From positions 1 to 40,795 of the forward strand of contig JAFGKF010000116.1 in NCBI GenBank assembly GCA_016928695.1: a stretch of DNA of 40,795 nucleotides. The letters are read 5' to 3'. The position numbers and the translations under genes are program-made. The DNA comes from Candidatus Sumerlaeota bacterium. Its GTDB lineage: Bacteria; Sumerlaeota; Sumerlaeia; JABWBI01. Shown here piece by piece: positions 1 to 8,542 of the stretch. Every line of letters starts with the position of its first letter. Within the stretch, counting starts at the first letter, position 1. The notes under the pieces were generated by a model. That model ran no database searches and was not told the DNA's origin. It saw only the letters and a list, made by a program, of their open reading frames with translations.

Positions 1-922
1 CGTCGACATCGAGCTGAATGCGCAGCGTGCCGGCCACGTCGCCGAAGTTGGTGAAGACGACGCCGCGGCTCTGCTCGGGCTCGAGTGTCAGCGACTTCGC
101 GTCGATGCGCTCGCCGTCGAGAGAGAGCTCGAGGATCGTGTCCACCTGCCGCGTCGTGGCGTTGAGCACCTCGGCGAAGATCTCCACGCGGCTCTGATCG
201 CTCAGCCCCCGGCTCAGGCTGAAGGCGACCAGCCCGACGTTCTCACCCCCCGTGCCGCAGCGGATGTAGCGCATGGGGGGGGCGTCGCCCTCCTCATCGA
301 GCATCTCCATCAGCGCCTCGGTGCGCGTGCCCAGCGCGCCGTCGCTGAGGAGGATCACCTCCGGGTTGGGATGGCGTTGGACGAGGGATCGGACCAGCAC
401 CAGGGCATCGGTGATGTCGGTCGGCTGGTCGGTGGGCTCGATCGCCCGGATCGCCGCCCGAAGCGCCGACGCGTCATCCGTGGGGAGGGAGGCGAGCTCC
501 GTTCGGCTGTTGAAGGTGGCGACGATCATGCGGTCGCCCGGCCCGAGGTTGTCGACGAGCTCGAGGGCCATGGCCTTCGCCTGGTCGAGGCGGGTGTCGA
601 AGTCCTCGACGTCGGTCGCCTGCATCGAGGCGGAGGTGTCGATCAGGACGATCTTCGTCTCATTGCGCTCCTGGTCCATCGCCAGGAAGGGGCGTGCGAG
701 CGCGAAGACGATCAGCGCGGCGATGAGCAGCTGGAGCCAGAGGAGCAGGTTGTTGCGCAGCCTCTGGAATGGGGCGTTGGCCGTCAGGTCCTGGAGCGAG
801 CGGAGCCAGAGCAGCGTCGAGGGGACCTCCTGGCGCTGGCGCTTGAGCTTGAGGAGATAGAGCACCACGATCACGGGGAGCGTGAGGGCGAAGGCGAACA
901 TCAGGGGGGCAAGAAAGCTCAT
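1..922 (-). CDS. BatA-like VWA membrane protein (3' end cut by window edge)
   Basis: This gene is missing from the ORF track because it runs off the window at base 1. I translated the minus strand from the ATG at 922. The protein starts MSFLAPLMFAFALTLPV, an N-terminal membrane helix, followed by KLKRQRQEVPSTLLWLRSL and a second helix ending in ALARPFL. This is the layout of the BatA N-terminal domain. A von Willebrand factor A domain follows, with an intact metal-binding DxSxS motif (DTSAS) and a later LLSDGALGTR strand. About 307 codons are present; the C-terminus is outside. Its ATG overlaps the TGA of the DUF58 gene (ATGA), so the two are probably translationally coupled. BatA-type proteins work with MoxR ATPases and DUF58 proteins in the cell envelope, but their substrate here is unknown. 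Confidence 0.8.
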   Translation of the reverse strand, partial: MSFLAPLMFAFALTLPVIVVLYLLKLKRQRQEVPSTLLWLRSLQDLTANAPFQRLRNNLLLWLQLLIAALIVFALARPFLAMDQERNETKIVLIDTSASMQATDVEDFDTRLDQAKAMALELVDNLGPGDRMIVATFNSRTELASLPTDDASALRAAIRAIEPTDQPTDITDALVLVRSLVQRHPNPEVILLSDGALGTRTEALMEMLDEEGDAPPMRYIRCGTGGENVGLVAFSLSRGLSDQSRVEIFAEVLNATTRQVDTILELSLDGERIDAKSLTLEPEQSRGVVFTNFGDVAGTLRIQLDVD

Positions 923-1818
923 CTCAGGAGCCCCCGTCTGCGGAGGAAGTTCAGGATCAGCTGATCGAACGGGGTGTCGGTCGAGGCGACGGTGTAGACC
1001 ATGCCGTGGGCGTTGCACCAGTCGCGCGCGGAGGTGCACAGGGCGTCGAGCATCTCGCGGTAGCGCCGGAGCAGCGGTCTGTTGATCGTCACCTCTGTGC
1101 GGTCACCCGTCTCGCAGTCGACGAGCTCGAGGTGGCCCAGGAGCTTTGGCTCGAGCTCGTCTCGGCTCAGCAGGTGGAGGACGTAGACCTCGTGGTTGCG
1201 GTGGAGCAGCCACTTCAGGGCGTCCTCGAAGCCGTGCGGGTCCATCAGGTCGCTGAGCAGGACGACGATGCCGCGCGATCTCTGCTGGAGGACGAACTGG
1301 CGGCAGGCGGAGGCGAGGTCGGTGTCGCCCTCGCCCCCGAGGTCGCCGAGGAACTGCAGCAGCGCCCAGGTGCGCGCGCGGCCGCGCGTCGGGGCGAATG
1401 TGGCGAGCTGTCGCCCGCGCATGGCGTAGACCCCTGCCTTGTCGTTGTTGATCAGCGCGATGTATCCCAGCGCGGCGGCGACGCGGCGGGCATAGAGCAG
1501 CTTCTCGGGCTGGCCCATCGTCATCGACTTCGAGACGTCGACGAGCACGTGGAGTGTCATCTCCTGCTCCTCGAGAAAGAGCTTGAGGAAGAGGCGCTCG
1601 AGCCGCGCGTAGATGTTCCAGTCCAGATGCCGGATGTCGTCGCCGGGAATGTACTCGCGGTGGTCGGCGAACTCGATCGACGTGCCGCGGCGCTTCGAGC
1701 GCCGCTCGCCGCGCAGCCGCCCCGCCAGCACCTTGCGGGCGGTCAGCTGGAGCTGCTCGATGCGGCGCAGGAAGTCGCTGTCGAGCAGGGTGCGCGGGCC
1801 GTCGGTCACGGGCGCCAT
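919..1818 (-). CDS. DUF58 / VWA-fold protein
   Basis: This is a 299-residue protein of the DUF58 family, the usual partner of MoxR AAA+ ATPases. The family signature GDDIRHLDW is present near residue 60. It is followed by a VWA-type core with the metal-site motif DVSKS near residue 94 and a second acidic strand, LLSDLMD. There is no signal peptide, so the protein is probably cytoplasmic or attached to the membrane through BatA. The start at 1818 is preceded by GAGGGG with 6-base spacing. The start lies 13 bases inside the end of the upstream redoxin gene, and the stop overlaps the downstream BatA-like start by 4 bases. Family and context are clear; the molecular job is not known. Confidence 0.85.
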   Translation of the reverse strand: MAPVTDGPRTLLDSDFLRRIEQLQLTARKVLAGRLRGERRSKRRGTSIEFADHREYIPGDDIRHLDWNIYARLERLFLKLFLEEQEMTLHVLVDVSKSMTMGQPEKLLYARRVAAALGYIALINNDKAGVYAMRGRQLATFAPTRGRARTWALLQFLGDLGGEGDTDLASACRQFVLQQRSRGIVVLLSDLMDPHGFEDALKWLLHRNHEVYVLHLLSRDELEPKLLGHLELVDCETGDRTEVTINRPLLRRYREMLDALCTSARDWCNAHGMVYTVASTDTPFDQLILNFLRRRGLLR

Positions 1819-2371
1819 GGGTTACCCCTCAGGAGGTGGTCGACCACCGCCTCGATGTCCTCGACGGCGGGCCGCTGGGGTGTGGCCCACCGGTGGCGGG
1901 CGAAGATGCGCCCGCGGTCGTCGACCAGTGCGGCGCTGGGTGTCACGTCGGTCGGGAAGAGCGTCGCGGACCGCTCGTGCTCGTGGAAGAGCGGCAGCCG
2001 GATCTCGTGGAATCCCATGTGCCGCACGGCCTCATCAGGGGGTGTGTCGGCCGTGGAGACTGCGATGACCTGAAAGCCCCGCTGCTCATGGAAAGGGACA
2101 AGCGCGGCCAGGTGGGGCAGCACGTCGCGACTGACGGGGCACTCGGGGGAGAAGCGGACGAAGAGGATCAGCTCGGAGTTCATCGCCGCGTTCGCCTCCT
2201 CCCACGTCATCCCCTCGCTGATGATGAAGTCGAGCTCCCCGCTGTCGAGGGGAAGCGGCGGGCGGAGGTACTCGATGCCCTCGCCGCGGGGGTACTCGCC
2301 GGGGTCGAAGGACCGGTAGAACGAGCAGGAGGTCAGCGCGAGCGCGAGCAGGGCGAGTGCAAGGGCGGGTC

Positions 2372-2375
<4 letters not shown>
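1806..2375 (-). CDS. Redoxin-like lipoprotein with a single active-site cysteine
   Basis: The track ORF (308 aa) starts too early. Its first 119 residues are the out-of-frame shadow of moxR. The real start is the ATG at 2375, which overlaps the moxR stop as ATGA, giving 189 residues. The N-terminus MRPALALALLALALTSCSF is a lipoprotein signal with lipobox LTSC. The rest is a thioredoxin/redoxin fold: LFVRFSPECPVSRD, then a VIAVSTAD strand, then VTPSAALVDDRGRI (the cis-proline TP region). The active site reads CPVS rather than CxxC, so a dithiol reductase mechanism is unlikely. A peroxiredoxin-like one-cysteine or structural role is possible. Placement inside a MoxR-VWA operon suggests an envelope redox or assembly function, which is an inference. 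Confidence 0.75.
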
Positions 2376-3381
<1,006 letters not shown>

Positions 3382-3385
<4 letters not shown>

Positions 3386-4230
3386 GACCTCACTCCTGTC
3401 TGGGTGAATTGGGGATTCGAAAGATGGCGATGCGGGCGAAGGAGCCACAGGCCCAGGGGGAGAAAGACCCCCGCGAGCCCGGCCGAGAGGGCCAGCTCCC
3501 ACAGCCTCGGAGTGGCGTCCGCCGGCGCCTCGATGAGGAAGCGCAGCAGCAACGTGGTGGTGTTGAAGAGAAGATGAACCACGATGCACGGCCACAGCGA
3601 GCCGCTGGCGAGCGCGAGCCAGGTGAAGATCACACCGATCACCGCGGCGGGCACCACCTGAAGCGGGTCGGCGTGGAAGAGCCCGAAGAGCACGCCGACG
3701 ATGACGCACAGGCGCAGGGGGCTCACCCAGGGCTGAAGCCCGCGCGTCATCACCCCGCGGAAGAGCAGCTCCTCGCACACCGCGGGAGTCACGGCGATGG
3801 TGAGCAGCAGCCAGGGGAGCTCGGCGGCCGTCGGGGCGGTCAGCGCCTCGGCCCAGTGATCCATGCGCTCCTGGTACCACGCGAACGGACCCAGCAGGGC
3901 TCCCTGCGCGGCCATCATCAGCCCCGCGGCACCGACAACGCCCAGCCCGAGACAGAGCGTTGCGCCCCAGTCGCGCAGCCTCGGCGCGTTCAGTCGCAGG
4001 GTTGCGGCCAGGGGCAGCTGCCGCCCGAGGAGGAAGCCGATGATGGGCGCCGCGATGAAGATCCACTGGGAGAGCGGCACCGCGCTCGCCAGGCCCACGC
4101 CGACCAGCAGGGGGCGGCCGACGAGGTGGTGAAGGAGGAAGACCACGATGAGCAGCGCCATCGCCTCGTCGGGGCGCAGCATCCGGGAGGGGCGATCACC
4201 CGGGGGCGGGATGACGGCGTGGCGGCTCAT
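3382..4230 (-). CDS. CPBP-family intramembrane metalloprotease (CAAX/Abi type)
   Basis: This is a 282-residue polytopic membrane protein. The three CPBP motifs are present: EELLFRG near residue 153 (the paired glutamates and the arginine), FGLFHADPLQ (second motif histidine), and VVHLLFNTT near the C-terminus (third motif histidine). About seven hydrophobic helices surround them. The catalytic residues look complete, so it should be an active protease of the CAAX-prenyl-protease/Abi superfamily. Both ends overlap neighbouring genes by 4 bases (VWA gene and moxR), so it is part of the same transcript. An intramembrane protease is not a standard member of MoxR-DUF58-BatA operons. Its substrate could be one of the membrane VWA proteins made next to it, which is an inference. 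Confidence 0.88.
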
Positions 4231-7193
4231 TTCATTTTCTTGCGGGCGCGCTTTTTCGCCTCGAGCAGCTTGCCCGTGTAGCCCTCGGGCTTGGCCGCGG
4301 GGGCCTGGGGCTTCGCCTCGTCGCCCCCCGTGGCGCGGCGCGGCGTCTTCGGCCGGATGGGAGCCTTCTCGACCTCACTGATGATGTCTCGCTGGGCCCT
4401 GACGCGTCCGAGCGCCTCCTGAAGGCGCTCCCGGTCCTCGGCGGTGGCGCCGGCCTCACGCTCCTCGGCGACCCGCTCCTTGACGTCGAGCAGGGCGGCG
4501 GTGCGCTCGTCGCGCTCGACGGGGCGGCGGCGCGGGATCAGCACAGCCACTGTCCAGGCCCATGCGGTGGCCACGCCCGCGCGGACATCGCCCCAGTCGA
4601 TCATGACGCGGCGGAAGAAGATGTCGATGGGGAGCACCATGGCGGCCAGCGCGAGCGAAAGCGGCCACATCGGCCTGCTGCTGCGGCTCGCGGGGAGGTT
4701 GTGGTCGAAGACCTCACGCGGCGTGACGTTCATCCGCCCCTCGGTCATGTCGGCCAGCTCGGTCAGCAGCGCCACGTTGGTGTCGCTCGTCTGGAACTCC
4801 GGGGAGTAGGAGAGCGAGAGCCCCGTCGTCAGCAGCTGGGTCTGGCCCTCGGTGCTCTCCGTGGCGATCGAGACCATGTACGATCCGATGTCGTCGACCT
4901 CGAAGCGCCCCTCGTAGCGCCCCGGGGCGGTCTGGCGGAAGGTGATCTCGCGGACGTCGTCTGGGTCGTAGCTGGGGGGGATCAGCCGTCCCTGGAACTG
5001 CGCGAAGTTGATGAACTGGTCGTCGTCGCTCACGGCGTCGATGGTGATCAGCCCCTCGGCGCCGGTCAGCTGGGTGGTCACGCGGAAGTTGCGGTCGGCT
5101 GAGTTGCGCAGCGACCACCGGACCAGCTGCGCCCAGAACCGCGCGTACTCGCCCCAGGTGAGCCATCGGCTCGCCCAGCGCGGCTTCGCGTCGCTGGTGA
5201 AGGCGACGGTGTGCCCGAGGCCGTAGCGCCAGTGGGCGAGCACCGGGTCATCGCTCTCGGGGACGACGATGGGGACGTCGGCGCCGGGCTCGGGCTCGGT
5301 GACGACGTGGCCGTCGAGGGGCCTGAGCGTCTCGCCGATGGCGAAGCCGGGCATCGCCTCGCTGCGCCGGACGATGGTCGGGGCGAACAGGTTCTCGTCG
5401 ATCATCGAGCGGCGGACGACGGTCGCCTCGCGGACGAAGATGCGGGGCAGCTCATGCGGCGAGGTGGGGTAGTAGAACCGCCCGCCGAAGTCGCGGGCGA
5501 TCTGCTGGAGCAGCGCGGCGTTCTGTGGGTGATGGGGGTTCATCACGACGGTCGAGATCGAGATCCCCGCGTCGTAGATCTGGCGGGCGAGATTCTGGTT
5601 GGGGGGCTGGGGATCGCCGTCGCTGATGATGACGATGTGCTTGGAGGCGGCCTCGATGGATGTCAGGCCATCGTAGGCCATCTGCAGCGTCTGGTCGAAA
5701 TCGGGCATGTCGCCCGGGCTGACCGCGTCGATCAGTCGGCGCCACTCGCTCTTGTCGCCGACCAGCCGCAGCTCGTCGAGCCAGTTGTAGCCGTACTGCG
5801 AGTACTGCCCCGTGTCCGCGCCGATGGGCGGGCCGAAGTAGAGCACCCCGAAGTAGTCGCGCGTCGAGAGGACGTCGAGCGCCGCCTTCGCGATCTCGCG
5901 CGCCCACGCGTTGCCGCTGGGGAACTCGCAGGTGTGCAGGATGACGGTCAGCGCCCCGTTGGGCAGGACGCGCCGGTGGCTCACGTCCATGCGCACGGGC
6001 AGGAGGCGCTCGATCGGGGTGTCCTGGTAGCCCCCGGGACCGAAGCTGTGGGGGCCTCCGATCATGATGAAACCCAGGCCGAGGTCCTGGACGCCGCGCT
6101 CGATCATCTCCATCTGGCTGCGGCTGAAGTTGGAGGCGCCGACGTCGGAGAAGATCACCGAGTCGTACGTCTGCAGCTCGGCCAGGCTCAGGGGGAAGCT
6201 CTCGGGGGCGCAGGCGTCGACCTCGATCTCCTCGGCGCGCAGCGCCATGATCAGATCGCGGCCCAGCGTGTTGGCCTCGCTGTCGACCAGCAGGACGCGT
6301 GGCTCGCCGCGGGCGCTGGTGAAGGCCTGACCGGTGTTGTTGTTCGGGTTGGCGTCGCCCGGCATCTCGATGCGGGCGCTGTACGTGTGGAAGCCCGGCT
6401 GATCGATGCGGCGCGGGATGAAAAAGACGTTGCGGATGTCGCCGCGCAGGGTGACGCGGTCCTCCCGGATCGGGCGGCCATCCTCGAGGAGCCACAGCGT
6501 CGCCTCGGTGTCGCGATCGGAGTCGACGAAGACGCGGACGTCGAACGGCGCCTCGAGGTGGACGCTGTTGGGCACGTCGACGCGGCTGATCCGCACGTCG
6601 CCCTCGCCGACGAGGCGAAGGGGGAAGACGTCGATCGGAACGCCACCGCCGACCGCCAGTCGCGCGGCCTCGATCGCCTCGCCGAAGTTCTGGTTGCCGT
6701 CGCTCAGCAGCACGATGCGCCGGCCCGTCGTCTCCGGCTGCACGGCCAGGGCCAGGCGGAGGGCGCCCGCGATGTTGGTCCGCGCGCCCGCGATGGCCGA
6801 CTCCACGTCGGCGACGGCCTTCGGCAGCTCAGGGAGAGCCTGGGGTGAGACCTCGATCGAGGGGTCGCGGCCAAAGATCATCAGCCCCGCCTGATCGTCG
6901 GTGCCCATGGCGTCGAGCGCCTCGCGGATGAACTGCAGGGCGAGGTCGCGCTGCTCCTCGGGCACGGAGTCGGACCAGTCGAGCGCGAAGAGGACAGAGA
7001 GATTCTCGTGCGTGCGTGTCAGGCGGATCTCGGCGAGCGCGAGGACGATGAGGGTGAAGAGAAGGCAGCGCATCGCGGTCACGGTGCGGCGCCGCGCCCT
7101 CCCCAGGGCCTCGAGCCGGCGCGTGCGCAGCAGCGTCCAACCCAGGAGCGGGATCAGCAGGAGCAGGGCGAGGGGTTGGCCAAAGGAGATCAA
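4227..7193 (-). CDS. Large membrane VWA protein with glutamine-amidotransferase-like middle domain
   Basis: This is a 988-residue protein. The order of parts is: an N-terminal membrane helix (LALLLLIPLLGW) and a second helix near residue 45; a VWA domain with intact metal site DWSDS and LLSDGNQNFGE; an Ig-like segment; a class-I glutamine-amidotransferase-like domain from about residue 300 (RVLLVDSE to GFIMIGGPHSFGPGGY); a second VWA-like domain in which the DxSxS site is replaced by HTCEF while a VIISDGDP strand remains; a second beta-rich part; two hydrophobic segments near residue 850; and a charged, Lys/Ala-rich cytoplasmic tail. Proteins of this build accompany MoxR/DUF58/BatA in planctomycete-like genomes. 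The amidotransferase-like domain is of the type lacking enzymatic activity and is probably structural. It overlaps the CPBP gene by 4 bases. Confidence 0.85.
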   Translation of the reverse strand: MISFGQPLALLLLIPLLGWTLLRTRRLEALGRARRRTVTAMRCLLFTLIVLALAEIRLTRTHENLSVLFALDWSDSVPEEQRDLALQFIREALDAMGTDDQAGLMIFGRDPSIEVSPQALPELPKAVADVESAIAGARTNIAGALRLALAVQPETTGRRIVLLSDGNQNFGEAIEAARLAVGGGVPIDVFPLRLVGEGDVRISRVDVPNSVHLEAPFDVRVFVDSDRDTEATLWLLEDGRPIREDRVTLRGDIRNVFFIPRRIDQPGFHTYSARIEMPGDANPNNNTGQAFTSARGEPRVLLVDSEANTLGRDLIMALRAEEIEVDACAPESFPLSLAELQTYDSVIFSDVGASNFSRSQMEMIERGVQDLGLGFIMIGGPHSFGPGGYQDTPIERLLPVRMDVSHRRVLPNGALTVILHTCEFPSGNAWAREIAKAALDVLSTRDYFGVLYFGPPIGADTGQYSQYGYNWLDELRLVGDKSEWRRLIDAVSPGDMPDFDQTLQMAYDGLTSIEAASKHIVIISDGDPQPPNQNLARQIYDAGISISTVVMNPHHPQNAALLQQIARDFGGRFYYPTSPHELPRIFVREATVVRRSMIDENLFAPTIVRRSEAMPGFAIGETLRPLDGHVVTEPEPGADVPIVVPESDDPVLAHWRYGLGHTVAFTSDAKPRWASRWLTWGEYARFWAQLVRWSLRNSADRNFRVTTQLTGAEGLITIDAVSDDDQFINFAQFQGRLIPPSYDPDDVREITFRQTAPGRYEGRFEVDDIGSYMVSIATESTEGQTQLLTTGLSLSYSPEFQTSDTNVALLTELADMTEGRMNVTPREVFDHNLPASRSSRPMWPLSLALAAMVLPIDIFFRRVMIDWGDVRAGVATAWAWTVAVLIPRRRPVERDERTAALLDVKERVAEEREAGATAEDRERLQEALGRVRAQRDIISEVEKAPIRPKTPRRATGGDEAKPQAPAAKPEGYTGKLLEAKKRARKKMK

Positions 7194-7205
7194 GGCGCGC
7201 CTGGG

Positions 7206-7577
7206 TCACTCGTTGGGTTCGGTCACGGTCTCGAGGATCATGCGCACCTCCCGGTGCGAGAGCGAGCGGGCCATGGCCAGCACGTGGCAGTCGATGAGGG
7301 TCTCGCCGATCCCGACGCGGATCAGGCCCGTCCGCGCGTCGTGCCAGCGGGTGAGCAGATCGATGCGGTCGAAGATCCCCTCCCACAGCTCCTCGGGGGG
7401 TGTGGGCACCTCTCCCATCGCCTCGCCCCCGCGGATGAGGGTGATGTCGAAGGCGTCGCCGCGCCAGTGGAGGTGGATCTCGTCGACACCCTCCTGCAGC
7501 GCGCTGAGCAGCGTGTGGCCGAAGATCTGCGCGATCAGCGGGTTCTCGCCCGGGCGCTCTGGCGCGTCGTCGGTCAC
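7206..7577 (-). CDS. Stand-alone PilB/GspE N2-like domain protein
   Basis: The track ORF starts upstream in another gene's shadow. The likely start is the GTG at 7577, overlapping the NHL gene stop as GTGA, giving 123 residues. The sequence follows the pattern of the N2 domain of type II/IV secretion ATPases. GVDEIHLHWRGDAFDITLI matches the 'ASDIHIEP...LRVRYRIDG' strand pair. PTPPEELWEGIFDRIDLLT matches 'PPKELQAAIISRIKIMA'. RTGLIRVGIGETLIDCHVL matches 'QDGRIRVRVGGREVDLRV'. EVRMIL then matches the strand just before the ATPase core. The protein stops there: no Walker A or ATPase domain follows. It could be a regulator or adaptor that pairs with a secretion ATPase or folds alone. The similarity is read by eye and is moderate. 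It is separated by 12 bases from the VWA gene. Confidence 0.6.
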   Translation of the reverse strand: MTDDAPERPGENPLIAQIFGHTLLSALQEGVDEIHLHWRGDAFDITLIRGGEAMGEVPTPPEELWEGIFDRIDLLTRWHDARTGLIRVGIGETLIDCHVLAMARSLSHREVRMILETVTEPNE

Positions 7578-8542
7578 TGTGCCATCACCTGCAGGCGGTG
7601 GTTCTCGGTGTCGGCCACCACGAGGGCTCCGTCGGGCCGCACCGTCACGCCCCAGGGCGAGAAGAGCTCCCCGGGCTCGCGCCCCTGCCCTCCCCAGGAG
7701 CGCTCGAAGGTGCCGTCGGCGGCGAGCCGCTGCACGCGCATGTTCTCCCACTCACAGACGTAGATCTCGCCCGCGGGCCCGAGCGCCACGTCGTAGGGGT
7801 AGCGGAACTCCCCCTCGCCCGTGCCCTCGTGCCCGATCGACTCCAGGATCTCGCCCTCGGGCGACATGCGCACGAGGCGGTGGTGGCACGAGTCGGCCAG
7901 GAGCAGATCGCCGCGGCTCTCCTCCCAGACGATCGCCATCGGCCGCATGAGAAGGTCGTCGCCCGTCTCGGGGTCGCGCGGATTCCACTCGTCGATGAAC
8001 TCCCCCTCCTCGGTGAAACGGAGCACGCGCACACGGTTGCCGTACTCGGTGACGTAGACGTGGCCGCGGCCGTCGAGCGCGACGTCGGTGGGGAAGATCA
8101 TCTGGCCCGGGCCGATCTCGCCCGAGGGCGGGGCGGACTCGCCGAACTGCAGGATCATCTCGCCGTCGGGTGTGTAGACCAGGATGCGCGAGTAGTGCGT
8201 GTCGGCGACCCAGAGATTGCCCTTGTCGTCGAGCGTCATCCCCGTCGGTGTGCCGTTGTCCCACGCGGGCAGCCGCCAGCGCGTCTCGGGGGAGCCGTCG
8301 GGCGCGAGCCGCTGCACCCAGCCGGAGCGGTCGATGACGAACAGTCTTCCGTCGGTGTCGCAGATCACGGCGCGCGGCCGCATGAACTGGCCGGGTGCGA
8401 GGCCGCGTCCGCCGATGATCTGAATGCCAGGGACCTGCGACGCGGTCTGATTGTCTCGGGAGCTCTGGCAGTGAAGGGTGAACAGAGCGAGTGTCAGCGC
8501 ACCGCCCAGCGACAGGATCTGCCTGATCCCACCACGGGTCAC
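7574..8542 (-). CDS. NHL-repeat six-bladed beta-propeller, exported
   Basis: This is a 322-residue protein starting at GTG 8542, which overlaps the stop of the upstream coiled-coil gene (GTGA). After a hydrophobic leader (ILSLGGALTLALFTLHC) come six NHL units, recognisable by repeated patterns such as FMRPRAV...GRLFVIDR, PTGMTL...NLWVADTHYSRI, FPTDVAL...HVYVTEYGNRV, MRPMAI...DLLLADSCHHRL, YPYDVAL...EIYVCEWENMRV and SPWGVTV...ALVVADTENHRL. These would close a six-bladed propeller. The cysteine after the leader could be a lipobox cysteine, but the preceding LH is not canonical. Such propellers usually bind proteins or peptides. No catalytic residues are evident. Operon context puts it with the MoxR-VWA set. 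Confidence 0.85.
   Translation of the reverse strand: MTRGGIRQILSLGGALTLALFTLHCQSSRDNQTASQVPGIQIIGGRGLAPGQFMRPRAVICDTDGRLFVIDRSGWVQRLAPDGSPETRWRLPAWDNGTPTGMTLDDKGNLWVADTHYSRILVYTPDGEMILQFGESAPPSGEIGPGQMIFPTDVALDGRGHVYVTEYGNRVRVLRFTEEGEFIDEWNPRDPETGDDLLMRPMAIVWEESRGDLLLADSCHHRLVRMSPEGEILESIGHEGTGEGEFRYPYDVALGPAGEIYVCEWENMRVQRLAADGTFERSWGGQGREPGELFSPWGVTVRPDGALVVADTENHRLQVMAQ

Noticed and set aside
5211-6848. 545-codon plus ORF opposite the VWA gene
   Set aside because: It is antisense to a protein with VWA motifs, with Asp/Val/Ala-rich shadow composition.
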